This document shows, one piece after another, positions 1 through 8,749 of a stretch of 64,000 nt of DNA. How positions within the stretch are numbered: position 1 is the stretch's first letter; each line of letters opens with the position of its first letter. A program made the position numbers and the translations under genes. Under the pieces are notes generated by a model, which was not told the origin of the DNA, searched no databases, and saw nothing but the letters and a program-made list of their open reading frames with translations. Source of the stretch: Shewanella frigidimarina (GTDB lineage: Bacteria; Pseudomonadota; Gammaproteobacteria; Enterobacterales; Shewanellaceae). Location of the stretch: NCBI RefSeq assembly GCF_003797125.1, contig NZ_RKKE01000003.1:434001-498000 (forward strand). Direction: 5' to 3'.

Positions 1-147
1 GGTTTATTCCGTTTAGCAGGCATAGTGCAGCAAATTTATTATCGCTATCACCATAAACAAACACGCAATCCTGCATTCAAACAATTTTGGATTTTTTCAC
101 ATTATTTATTGTGGCGTTGTCATCAAACAATGAAGCAAAAAGGATAA
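1..147 (+). CDS. Phosphotransferase family protein, C-terminal fragment
   Basis: An open frame enters from the left edge and ends with TAA at 145-147, two bases before the next start codon. The 48 visible residues include LFRLAGIVQQIYYRY, which resembles the C-terminal helix of aminoglycoside-phosphotransferase-like proteins of the ACAD10/11 type that sit beside acyl-CoA dehydrogenases. The tight spacing to the histidine phosphatase implies one operon. Kinase motifs lie outside the window, so the family call rests only on this tail and on context. Confidence 0.55.
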   Translation, partial: GLFRLAGIVQQIYYRYHHKQTRNPAFKQFWIFSHYLLWRCHQTMKQKG

Positions 148-149
148 CC

Positions 150-863
150 ATGGCGAATATCTATTTAATCCGTCATGGGCAAGCCAGCTTTGGCGCTAAT
201 AACTATGACAACTTATCAAGTTTAGGCCATAGTCAAGCAAGGCATTTAGGTGAGTATTTTAACCTGCGCTTAATTCAACCTAGCCATGTTATTTGCGGCA
301 ACATGACTCGACATCAACAAACACGAGATGCCTGTTTATCGACGTTGTCACCGCCTTTATTGCATGAGTCATTACAGATAAGTACCCCTTGGAATGAGTT
401 TGATCATGAAAATGTGATTGCGGTTTATCGACCAGACTTGGCAACCCCAGATGCAATGAAGTACTACCTCCAACAACAAGCTTCACCCACAAGAGCCTTT
501 ATCGAATTATTCAGTCAAGCCATTGAACAATGGCAACAACAATCAAATTCCGCTAACGATAACAGTAACTACAACGAATCTTGGCAACACTTTACTCAAC
601 GAGTCAACCAAGGGTTACAACAACTCATCGAGCAGACAAATGACAATGACACTGTGTTTGTATTCACCTCTGGTGGCGTCATTAGTGCCGCGATGATGCA
701 AATATTAACAGTGCCAGAAGGTCAATTTTTTAATATCAATAAACAGCTAGTTAATTGCGGCGTGACCCAGTTACAGTTGAAACGGCAACGATTGAGTTTA
801 ATCACCTTAAATGAGCATAGCTTTTTTGATGGATCACAACGCCATTTACACAGCTTAATTTAA
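150..863 (+). CDS. Histidine phosphatase (phosphoglycerate mutase-like) family protein
   Basis: 237 residues starting MANIYLIRHGQASFG. The frame is open further upstream to 87, but that part overlaps the preceding gene, and ATG 150 puts the RHG catalytic motif at residues 8-10 as expected for the family. The phospho-accepting His is H9, and E83 in WNEFDHE is the likely acid. The C-terminal motif that is usually HGG reads TSGG (residues 173-176), so the second catalytic His is replaced by Ser174. It lies between a phosphotransferase-like gene and an SDR gene, probably part of an acyl-CoA metabolism operon. The substrate is unknown. Confidence 0.8.
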   Translation: MANIYLIRHGQASFGANNYDNLSSLGHSQARHLGEYFNLRLIQPSHVICGNMTRHQQTRDACLSTLSPPLLHESLQISTPWNEFDHENVIAVYRPDLATPDAMKYYLQQQASPTRAFIELFSQAIEQWQQQSNSANDNSNYNESWQHFTQRVNQGLQQLIEQTNDNDTVFVFTSGGVISAAMMQILTVPEGQFFNINKQLVNCGVTQLQLKRQRLSLITLNEHSFFDGSQRHLHSLI

Positions 864-956
864 GTTATATTCACTTTGTGAGTATCGTTAAGTGACGATG
901 TTCAACACGTTTAGCAAAACAATTAAAACAATTAAAACAAAAATAAAGAGCACATT

Positions 957-1706
957 ATGAAACGGACAAACATATTAATCACAGGGGCGAGTTCAGGTTT
1001 AGGCCGCGGTATGGCAATTGAGTTTGCTAAGCAAAATCATAATCTTGCTTTGTGCGCGAGACGAATAGACCGTCTTGAAGCATTAAAGCAAGAGTTACTA
1101 GTGATTAATCCCAATATCCAAGTATTGATTAAATCATTGGATGTTAATGACCATCCGCAAGTTTTCGACGTTTTCAGTCAATTCAAACAAGAGTTCGGTC
1201 AACTTGACCGCGTCATTGTCAACGCAGGCATGGGTAAAGGTGCCTCTATCGGTACTGGTTTTTTTGAAGCTAACTTACAAACGGCGCAAACCAACTTTAT
1301 TGCTGCAATAGCCCAGTGTGAAGCTGCGATGGCTATTTTTCGTGAACAAAATAGTGGTCATTTAGTTACCATTTCATCCATTAGTGCTGTGCGTGGGTTT
1401 AGACGAGCCATGACGGTTTATGCGGCGACTAAAGCCGCCTTAACGTCGTTATCTGAAGGTATCCGTATCGATATGATGAACACACCAATAAAAGTGACCT
1501 GTATACACCCTGGCTTCATTCGCAGTGAGATTAATGAAAAAGTGAAAACGGTTCCGTTTATCGTCGACACCGAGACAGGTTGTAAAGCGATGGTGAAAGC
1601 GATTCAAAAAGAGAAAGATAATGCTTATGTACCGAGTTATCCATGGGCTATTTTACATTGGGTATTACGTATAGCCCCGCTTAGTGTGATCCGTAAAATG
1701 AGCTAA
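957..1706 (+). CDS. Short-chain dehydrogenase/reductase family protein
   Basis: 249 residues with the classical SDR fold. The cofactor motif TGASSGLGRG is at residues 9-18 and NAG at 89-91. A Ser cluster lies near 140-143, and the catalytic YxxxK is Y155/K159 in YAATKAAL. It is expected to be a soluble NAD(P)-dependent oxidoreductase acting on an alcohol or ketone. The substrate cannot be read from the sequence. The C-terminus is slightly hydrophobic. It follows the histidine phosphatase by 93 bases on the same strand, and a strong terminator follows it. Confidence 0.85.
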   Translation: MKRTNILITGASSGLGRGMAIEFAKQNHNLALCARRIDRLEALKQELLVINPNIQVLIKSLDVNDHPQVFDVFSQFKQEFGQLDRVIVNAGMGKGASIGTGFFEANLQTAQTNFIAAIAQCEAAMAIFREQNSGHLVTISSISAVRGFRRAMTVYAATKAALTSLSEGIRIDMMNTPIKVTCIHPGFIRSEINEKVKTVPFIVDTETGCKAMVKAIQKEKDNAYVPSYPWAILHWVLRIAPLSVIRKMS

Positions 1707-1735
1707 ATGTTTTTAAGAAAATGAGCTAAAACAAA

Positions 1736-1765
1736 AATGCCAAACTCTATGTTTGGCATTCTTTT
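1736..1765 (+). terminator. Bidirectional intrinsic terminator between SDR gene and zapC
   Basis: A perfect 10-bp inverted repeat (AATGCCAAAC / GTTTGGCATT) has a 5-base loop. It is followed by CTTTT on the + strand and by a T-rich run on the - strand. It sits between two convergent genes. Confidence 0.85.
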
Positions 1766-1790
1766 ATTACGCACATTAACTTAAGCGATA

Positions 1791-2324
1791 TTAAGCTGCC
1801 ACGACTTGTCTGGCTTTACGCAATGGGTGCAAACGATTATGCATCACTTTAATGGTGTCGAATTGTACTAGCGACTTGCTGTCTGATAACTGACAGTATT
1901 GCGATAAAATCATCACTGTGGCAGCTTGTAAGCCATTATCAACGACTAATGCTAATACTTTTGAATAGCCGCAATTAAGTTGAAATAATTTACCGACTTC
2001 GCAATAAACACACTCATCACTCACATCAAAAAACCAAGACTTCGGCATTTGTGATTGTAATAAAAAATGGGCGGCGGTGGCATTCAAAGCAGTTTGAACA
2101 ATACCGGCATCAGAGATATGTAAAACCTTAGGAAGTGTTTCAAGCATTTTAATGTAGAATTTTGCGTGTTCAAGATTAAATTCAGTTGCGCTTAATGCAT
2201 CTGGAATTAATAGTTTTGTCTTGTATGGGGTCAAGAACTCCATCTCGGAACCCAATGAAATACTTAGCTGCTTGCAAGTCTCATTGTATTCCCAATGCCA
2301 GTCCTTGTTTGGCATTAATAACAT
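1791..2324 (-). CDS. zapC: Cell division protein ZapC
   Basis: 177 residues from ATG 2324; the frame extends four codons upstream to a GTG at 2336. ATG 2324 is preferred because AGGTG lies about 10 bases ahead of it, while the GTG is immediately next to that site. The DWHWEY N-terminus, QMPKSWFFDV in the middle and HNRLHPL near the end match the ZapC (formerly DUF1379/YcbW) pattern. ZapC is a cytoplasmic FtsZ-associated protein that stabilises Z-ring protofilaments. E. coli zapC is also adjacent to pyrD, which supports the call. Confidence 0.8.
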   Translation of the reverse strand: MLLMPNKDWHWEYNETCKQLSISLGSEMEFLTPYKTKLLIPDALSATEFNLEHAKFYIKMLETLPKVLHISDAGIVQTALNATAAHFLLQSQMPKSWFFDVSDECVYCEVGKLFQLNCGYSKVLALVVDNGLQAATVMILSQYCQLSDSKSLVQFDTIKVMHNRLHPLRKARQVVAA

Positions 2325-2427
2325 GGCAATTTGCACCTAAATGTTGAACACTTGTGCATAATAGTTTATTTTTCACCCAATATCAAAATTTAATTATAAA
2401 TTATAACATAAATTTCATAGTGTTAGC

Positions 2428-2455
2428 GCGATCGAACGATCTGAAATTCGATCGC
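2428..2455. promoter_or_regulatory. GATCG-rich inverted repeat between pyrD and zapC
   Basis: Perfect 9-bp arms, GCGATCGAA and TTCGATCGC, flank a 10-base centre that itself carries CGATC. Another GATCG lies at 2469-2473. There is no U-tract on either side, so it is not a standard terminator. It is about 100 bp upstream of zapC and could be an operator, an mRNA-processing hairpin or a protein-binding palindrome. Confidence 0.35.
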
Positions 2456-2492
2456 GGCATGATTTTTGATCGATAATATTATGTTTTAGTCG

Positions 2493-3512
2493 TTATTTTG
2501 CACAATAAGCTCTAGCGATCTGATCAACCAGTTTAGGTCCTTGGTAGATAAAACCAGAGTAAATCTGCACCATGGTTGAGCCAGCGTCAAATTTAGCCAA
2601 AGCATCAGCTGCACTATTGATCCCACCCACACCAATGATCGGGATCTTGCCTTGTAAGCAGATCGCTAATTGTTTGATCACTTGTGTTGATAAATCAGCC
2701 AATGGTTTGCCACTTAAGCCACCCATTTCTTCGGCATGTTTTAAACCAGTAACAGTATCTCGGCTTAAGGTGGTGTTGGTCGCGATAACACCATCAAACT
2801 GATTACTCATCAATGAGTCAGCTATCGCGCTGATTTCTTCTGAGGTTAAATCAGGAGCAATTTTTAGCGCAACAGGGACATATTTACCATGTTTAGCGGC
2901 TAATTCAGTTTGTTTGGCTTTAATTGAGCTAAGTAAGTCATCAAGTAACTCACCGTATTGCATTGAACGTAAACCAGGAGTGTTAGGAGAGGAAATATTA
3001 ACTGCAATATAGCTCGCATATTGATAAACCTTTTCCATACAAATTAGGTAGTCATCTTTACCCTGCTCTACTGGAGTGTCTTTATTTTTACCTATGTTCA
3101 CGCCAACCATAATGTCAGACTTTTTGGCCATTAAATTACGAACCAGATTATCGACACCTTTATTATTAAAGCCCATACGATTAATAATGCCTTTGGCAGG
3201 TTTTAATCGAAATAAACGAGGTTGATCGTTACCAGCTTGCGGGCGTGGTGTTACTGTCCCTACTTCAACATGGCCAAAACCCATCGCATGAAAAGCATCA
3301 ATTGACTCGCCGTCTTTATCTAATCCTGCTGCTAAACCGACAGGATTGGGGAACGTCAGTCCCATACAGGTTACTGGGGAAGATTTAACCTGTTGACGAT
3401 AAAAACAATTCAACAGATTGTTTCCGGTCATTTTCAAACTGCCAATCGCGATATTGTGGGCTAACTCAGGGTCCATCTGAAACATTACTTTTTGCGCGAG
3501 TTTGTAAAACAT
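2493..3512 (-). CDS. pyrD: Dihydroorotate dehydrogenase (quinone), class 2
   Basis: 339 residues from ATG 3512 ([19 protein letters not shown]), close to the 336 of E. coli PyrD. The reading frame is open to 3563, but that upstream part is a promoter and hairpin, and AGGAG lies 6 bases before ATG 3512. It oxidises dihydroorotate to orotate in pyrimidine synthesis, using FMN and membrane quinone. Visible features are the N-terminal membrane-associated helix, the GLDKDG and INRMGFNN segments, the catalytic-Ser loop [11 protein letters not shown] and the phosphate-binding GVGGI near the C-terminus. Expression is probably controlled by the leader hairpin described separately. Confidence 0.96.
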   Translation of the reverse strand: MFYKLAQKVMFQMDPELAHNIAIGSLKMTGNNLLNCFYRQQVKSSPVTCMGLTFPNPVGLAAGLDKDGESIDAFHAMGFGHVEVGTVTPRPQAGNDQPRLFRLKPAKGIINRMGFNNKGVDNLVRNLMAKKSDIMVGVNIGKNKDTPVEQGKDDYLICMEKVYQYASYIAVNISSPNTPGLRSMQYGELLDDLLSSIKAKQTELAAKHGKYVPVALKIAPDLTSEEISAIADSLMSNQFDGVIATNTTLSRDTVTGLKHAEEMGGLSGKPLADLSTQVIKQLAICLQGKIPIIGVGGINSAADALAKFDAGSTMVQIYSGFIYQGPKLVDQIARAYCAK

Positions 3513-3528
3513 GTTTTCTCCTAGACCT

Positions 3529-3554
3529 AAAAAAAACCCCAGCAATTGCCAGGG
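3529..3554 (-). terminator. Hairpin plus U8: gdhB terminator and pyrD leader hairpin
   Basis: Read on the - strand, CCCTGGC-AATT-GCTGGGG forms a 7-bp stem with two G-U pairs, followed by eight T. It lies 20 bases after the gdhB stop and 17 bases before the pyrD ATG. The predicted pyrD start site is just upstream of it, so the same hairpin is in the pyrD 5' leader. Confidence 0.75.
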
Positions 3555-3563
3555 CTTATTCAC

Positions 3564-3592
3564 ATTATAAAAACTACTTCTGACCTTCGCAA
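3564..3592 (-). promoter_or_regulatory. pyrD promoter overlapping the gdhB stop
   Basis: On the - strand, TTGCGA (3592-3587) and a perfect TATAAT (3569-3564) are separated by exactly 17 bp. The predicted start is near 3557. The gdhB stop codon (3574-3576) lies in the spacer. This is the only good promoter near pyrD, and it places the U8 hairpin within the first 30 nt of the transcript. Confidence 0.65.
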
Positions 3593-6500
3593 TGCAAAAT
3601 CAGCAAGTTCAGTTCTCTTAAGGCGACTGAGAACTTAGCAAATTCATGGGTTTGAGAAACCTTGAAGTCCGCTAACATGTGATACCATCTTTCAAGCAAT
3701 GGTTTGTTTAATGTAATCCATTGATTAATAACACTATCTGCATCGCAAGTATCTGTACAAGTACGTAATACTGCAGAACTTAATGCACGTTGTTGCCAAT
3801 CAAGTTCTTCTCTGAATGCAGCACGAGCAAGTGCTTGCCAATGGTTAGCTACAGGTTGAGCACTGATTTGTTCTAAGAACCAATGTAATTCAACTTTAGC
3901 ACCGAGTTTGAAGTAAGTTTCTGATACCAGCTCAACTGACTTATTCTCGATTTGAGCAATTTGTGCAATGTCTAACGCAGAGAATAATGTACTCATTTTA
4001 GCGACAACTTGTGCAACTGCTTTAGGGACATTCTCTTTCGTTAGTGCAGTAATTTCAGCAGAAATCACTTTCACTTCAGCAGCAATCATATACTGGTCAA
4101 CATTGGCTTTAAGCTGTTCAAATACAGGCTTAAAGAATGCCACTGTTTGATCAATATCATGAGCACGATTGCGATGACGAATAAACCAACGACATGCTCG
4201 ACGCATATTACGACGCAACTGATGTAGCATTTCACCCTGCACATGTGCCGGAGTAACACCGTTTAAGTCAGTAATAGAAGCGGTTAACTCATCAAGACCA
4301 AAGATTTCTCGGGCCATAGTATAACAAATAGCCGCTTCGGCAACTGTTGCACCGGTCTCATCTTGCATACGTTGTACAAAATTAAAGCCCATATCATTCA
4401 CCAATTCATTGGCTAATGAGGTAGCAATAATTTCACCACGTAGAGGATGTGCGATCATTTTGTCAGCGTATTTTGCTTGTAACTTTTTAGGGAAATAAGC
4501 CACTAATAGCTTGCTTAAAAATGCATCTTCAGTGATTTCAGGTGTCACTAGTTGCTCTTTAAGCACCATTTTAGCGTAAGCAACTAATACCGATAGCTCT
4601 GGACGAGTTAATGCACGGCCGTTGGCTAAACGTTCTGCTAGATCGTCATCAGTTGGCAAGAACTCAAGTGCGCGGTCAAGTTTACCGTCTTTTTCAAGAT
4701 ACTGAATAAAACGAATTTGCTCTTTAAGTTGTGACACACCGTGTACTTGGGTAACCGAAATAGTACGGGTTTGGTCTTTACAATCTTTAATCACAATATC
4801 GCTGACTTCGTCAGTCATATCTTCAAGTAAACGGTTACGCTGTTTAACCGTTAACTCACCTTCTGCCACTAACGTGTTTAAGAAGATTTTGATGTTAACT
4901 TCGTTGTCTGAACAATCAACACCGCCAACGTTATCGACGAAGTCAGTATTCATACGGCCACCATTAGCACAGTATTCAATACGGCCTAATTGTGTACAAC
5001 CTAAGTTACCGCCTTCACCAATGATTTTGGCACGTACTTCTTTACCATTTACACGTAAGGTATCGTTTGCACGGTCACCTACTTCAGCATGCGATTCTTT
5101 GCTCGACTTAACGTAGGTACCAATACCACCATTCCAAATCAAGTCTACTGGCATTTTCAGTAGTTCTTTCATCAGTTCAGTTGGGTTCATGGTGTCTTTG
5201 TCAGTGTCTAGCATCTGCTTGATTTCTGGAGTCAATTTAATTGACTTAGCAGAACGTAAGAATATCCCGCCGCCTTTAGAAATCAGTTTGGCGTTATAGT
5301 CTTCCCAGCTTGAGCGTGGCAGTACAAATAAACGCTGACGCTCAGCATAGCTTTCGGCAATTTTTGGCGTAGGGTCAATAAAGATGTGCATATGGTTAAA
5401 TGCAGCAACCAATTGAGTTTGCTCAGATAGCAGCATACCGTTACCAAATACGTCACCAGCCATGTCACCAATAGCCACACAACTAAATGGAGTGGTTTGA
5501 CAATCAACACCAATTTCGCGGAAATGACGTTTAACAGACTCCCACGCACCACGGGCAGTAATGCCCATTTTTTTATGGTCATAGCCGTTACTACCACCAG
5601 AGGCAAATGCATCGCCTAACCAGAAGTTGTATTCAATCGCAATAGCGTTAGCAATGTCTGAGAATGTTGCCGTGCCTTTATCAGCTGCAACGACCAAATA
5701 TGGATCGTCTTCATCATGACGTACAACATCTACGGGTGGAACCACTTCACCATTAACAATGTTGTCCGAAATATCTAATAACGCACGAATGAAGATACGG
5801 TAACATTCTTGTCCTTCCGTAAATAATGCCTCGCGGCCACCTTCTGTCGGCAGTTGTTTACACACAAAACCACCTTTTGCGCCCACAGGCACAATCACGG
5901 TGTTTTTAACTTGCTGTGCTTTTACTAAGCCTAATACTTCGGTACGGAAGTCTTCACGACGATCTGACCAACGTAAACCACCGCGAGCCACTTTACCGCC
6001 ACGTAAATGCACACCTTCAACACGAGGCGAATACACGAATATTTCAAACTTCGGTAACGGCTTAGGCATTTCAGGAATTAAGCCCGGTGCAAACTTAAAC
6101 GAGATATAGTCTTTCGCTTTTCCGCCAATGGCAGTTTGATAGAAGTTAGTTCGTAATGTGGCGTTAATTAAATCCAAGTAACGACGAATAATACGGTCAT
6201 CATCTAAGCTTGAAACGTCATCAAGTTGTATGTTCACCTGTTCAAGGAACTTACTTAAGGTGCGCGTTTTTAGTTTAGGGTTAAACTTACGGATGAACAT
6301 TTTCACCAATAAGTCCGCTAATTTAGGATAACGGCTAAACGTTTCTTCGATGTACGACTGACTGAATGTTGCATCAATTTGGCGCATATACTTAGCATAA
6401 GCACGCAAAATAGACACTTCACGACCACTGAGGCCTGTTGACAGTACCATACGGTTAAAGCCGTCGTCTTCTAACTTCTTCTGCCACACTTGCAATAAAG

Positions 6501-8421
6501 CCGTTTGGAAACGGTCTTGGCTATCAGCTAAGTTTTCTGTCGCTGCACCCTGCACTGTCATTAAGAAGTCTAAAATCCAGAATGTCGCACCATCATTAGT
6601 TTTGACTTCGTATGGACGTTCATTAATCACACGTAAACCAAAGTTTTCAAGCATTGGTAGTACGTCAGACAAGTGAATAGGCTCGTCTTTATGGAACAGT
6701 TTCAAACGGACTTTATTGTCATTCAACGCAGTTTCTTGCGGTTGATAAAACAACATACCTAATTTGTGTTCGTCATCCAATGCTTCAAGGTGCTGCATGT
6801 CAACAACAGCTGAACTTGGAAGCACATCATCTTTATAACTAGGTGGGAAAGCATTTAAATAACGTTTTGTCAGTCCCGTTCCAGCTTGCTCACCAACGGC
6901 ATTGTTTAATGCTGTGTGCAGTTTGTCGTCCCATGAGCGAGCAGCTTCGATAAGATTTCTTTCAATGGCGGCCACATCAACATCCATATTGTTATTATCA
7001 ACTTTGATAATATAGTGAGTTCGAGCCAATGTAGACTCTGAGAAGTACGTGGTGAACTCAACATCTTCTGTACTTTTAAAATGTTGTGCCAGAATGCGTT
7101 GAGTATCTTGACGTAATTTAGTGTTGTAGCGGTCTTTAGACACATAAACTAAACACGACAAGAAACGGCCATAACCGTCTTTACGCACAAATAACTTTAA
7201 CTTGTCACGATCTTGCATTTCTAAAACACCGTGAGCGATGTTTGATAGCTCAGGATCTTTAGCTTGAATTAGCTCATCACGAGGTAGGTTCTCAAGAATA
7301 TTCATTAACGCTTTATAATCATGAGAGCGCGGTGCTAGCCCTGAGTTATCAAGAATGCGCTGAACCTTTTCACCCAATAATGGGATTTCGCGTGGACTAC
7401 GGTTATAAAGATTAGAAGCATATAAACCAATGAAACGATCTTCACCAATTACGTTGCCTTTTTTGTCAAAACGTTTAACACCAATATAATCTACATAAGC
7501 TGGACGATGTACACGGCTTTTAGCAGAGCTTTTGGTGAGAACGAGTAAGCTTTCATCTAACGCCTCTTTACGGGCTGAATCAGATAAACTTGAAAGTAAT
7601 AAACCACGCTCACTATTGGAGGTTTTTGAACGGTTCATTAGCCCTAAGCTAGATTCAATGTTAGGAACAAGCTCAACATCACCTTCAACACGTTTTAGAT
7701 CGTAATAACGATAGCCAAGCAAAGTGAAATGATGGTTGTTCAAGTAGTTTAAGAAATCAACTGACTCTTTCAGTTCCGTTTTATCACCCGGGAAAGGACG
7801 TGAAGGTAATTGTTTAATAGTATCGGTTAATGTATCTGACATTAATTGCCAATCATTGACCGACGCAGAGACATCAGCAAGAACAGATTGAATTTCTTTT
7901 TCAATCGCCTTAATGTCAGCATCACTATTTTGCTTGTCAATTTCGACTAAAAATACAGCAACATTATTGCTGCTGTCTGTCGTGTCATTAACAAATGACA
8001 CATCTGACACATTGTTGTTATTACTGCGTACTACGGCTAATGGCGTGTGCAACATCACATGAGCAGTGATGCCCATTCGATTTAACGCCATTGAGAGCGA
8101 GTCAACCAAGAAAGGCATATCAAGTTGGATAACCTCAATAATGCTGTGAGTTGACTGCCAGCCATGTTTTGCTTGGCTTGGATTAAATACACGGATGTGG
8201 GTTTCATCCTGGGCCGTTTTATTCAGCGCATTCCAAAGGCTCACTACAGCACCATATAAATCACTGTCATTACGAGCATTGAGATCGTCTTTTGACATAT
8301 GGGCATAGAGGCAATTAGCAAATTGCTCAACTTGTTTGGCTTGAGAATTAGGGATTTTTGTGTGAATTAAATTGACTACATTTTCCAGTAGTACTGAAGG
8401 CATTGCATCTTTCAAGGCCAT
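3574..8421 (-). CDS. gdhB: NAD-specific glutamate dehydrogenase, large (about 180 kDa) class
   Basis: 1615 residues, the normal size of the large NAD-dependent class that deaminates glutamate to 2-oxoglutarate and ammonia in amino-acid catabolism. The long N-terminal half carries ACT-like regulatory modules. The catalytic half begins around residue 780 with [13 protein letters not shown] and includes [10 protein letters not shown] with the family Lys, then a nucleotide-binding region around [12 protein letters not shown]. An all-helical C-terminal region completes the family layout. AAGGA lies about 10 bases before the ATG. It is monocistronic in appearance: 328 bases separate it from the preceding gene, and a terminator follows. 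Confidence 0.95.
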   Translation of the reverse strand: MALKDAMPSVLLENVVNLIHTKIPNSQAKQVEQFANCLYAHMSKDDLNARNDSDLYGAVVSLWNALNKTAQDETHIRVFNPSQAKHGWQSTHSIIEVIQLDMPFLVDSLSMALNRMGITAHVMLHTPLAVVRSNNNNVSDVSFVNDTTDSSNNVAVFLVEIDKQNSDADIKAIEKEIQSVLADVSASVNDWQLMSDTLTDTIKQLPSRPFPGDKTELKESVDFLNYLNNHHFTLLGYRYYDLKRVEGDVELVPNIESSLGLMNRSKTSNSERGLLLSSLSDSARKEALDESLLVLTKSSAKSRVHRPAYVDYIGVKRFDKKGNVIGEDRFIGLYASNLYNRSPREIPLLGEKVQRILDNSGLAPRSHDYKALMNILENLPRDELIQAKDPELSNIAHGVLEMQDRDKLKLFVRKDGYGRFLSCLVYVSKDRYNTKLRQDTQRILAQHFKSTEDVEFTTYFSESTLARTHYIIKVDNNNMDVDVAAIERNLIEAARSWDDKLHTALNNAVGEQAGTGLTKRYLNAFPPSYKDDVLPSSAVVDMQHLEALDDEHKLGMLFYQPQETALNDNKVRLKLFHKDEPIHLSDVLPMLENFGLRVINERPYEVKTNDGATFWILDFLMTVQGAATENLADSQDRFQTALLQVWQKKLEDDGFNRMVLSTGLSGREVSILRAYAKYMRQIDATFSQSYIEETFSRYPKLADLLVKMFIRKFNPKLKTRTLSKFLEQVNIQLDDVSSLDDDRIIRRYLDLINATLRTNFYQTAIGGKAKDYISFKFAPGLIPEMPKPLPKFEIFVYSPRVEGVHLRGGKVARGGLRWSDRREDFRTEVLGLVKAQQVKNTVIVPVGAKGGFVCKQLPTEGGREALFTEGQECYRIFIRALLDISDNIVNGEVVPPVDVVRHDEDDPYLVVAADKGTATFSDIANAIAIEYNFWLGDAFASGGSNGYDHKKMGITARGAWESVKRHFREIGVDCQTTPFSCVAIGDMAGDVFGNGMLLSEQTQLVAAFNHMHIFIDPTPKIAESYAERQRLFVLPRSSWEDYNAKLISKGGGIFLRSAKSIKLTPEIKQMLDTDKDTMNPTELMKELLKMPVDLIWNGGIGTYVKSSKESHAEVGDRANDTLRVNGKEVRAKIIGEGGNLGCTQLGRIEYCANGGRMNTDFVDNVGGVDCSDNEVNIKIFLNTLVAEGELTVKQRNRLLEDMTDEVSDIVIKDCKDQTRTISVTQVHGVSQLKEQIRFIQYLEKDGKLDRALEFLPTDDDLAERLANGRALTRPELSVLVAYAKMVLKEQLVTPEITEDAFLSKLLVAYFPKKLQAKYADKMIAHPLRGEIIATSLANELVNDMGFNFVQRMQDETGATVAEAAICYTMAREIFGLDELTASITDLNGVTPAHVQGEMLHQLRRNMRRACRWFIRHRNRAHDIDQTVAFFKPVFEQLKANVDQYMIAAEVKVISAEITALTKENVPKAVAQVVAKMSTLFSALDIAQIAQIENKSVELVSETYFKLGAKVELHWFLEQISAQPVANHWQALARAAFREELDWQQRALSSAVLRTCTDTCDADSVINQWITLNKPLLERWYHMLADFKVSQTHEFAKFSVALRELNLLILHCEGQK

Positions 8422-8703
8422 GTTGCAGATTCCTTAAGCGTCTATGGCAGCGCTCTTATCATTATATGGATGCTTCGGCTTGTTGATTCAGTCGGTCCGA
8501 GTCATTTTGTGTCTATCACGTAAATAACTGTTTTTCGTTTAACAATAGAAACTCATATTTGAGATCTGGTGCAAAGTTTATTACTAAATTGCTGCTATAT
8601 CGAGGAAAATTTTAGTGGTACATCCTCTATAAATCCAGTCGACAGCATAGATTAGTGTTTAAAATGACATTTAAGTCGTTTGCATAGAGTAACTATGCAA
8701 AAT
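8422..8703 (-). promoter_or_regulatory. gdhB upstream region
   Basis: No coding sequence is seen here. On the - strand a TATAAT lies at 8466-8461 with no convincing -35 element 16-18 bp upstream. That pattern would suit an activated promoter of gdhB, but no specific operator can be named. Confidence 0.3.
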
Positions 8704-8730
8704 AAAAAAGGGAGCTAAGCTCCCTTTTTT
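8704..8730 (-). terminator. Intrinsic terminator of the MMPL cluster
   Basis: A perfect 12-bp inverted repeat, AAAAAAGGGAGC and GCTCCCTTTTTT, has a TAA loop and ends in T6. It lies 20 bases after the MMPL stop codon on the - strand and would also work on the + strand. Confidence 0.9.
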
Positions 8731-8749
8731 ATTTAATTACATGTTTTAG

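Noticed and set aside
5283..5612. 109-codon - strand frame and other long frames inside gdhB
   Set aside because: They are out-of-frame shadows of gdhB with biased composition and no ribosome-binding sites.
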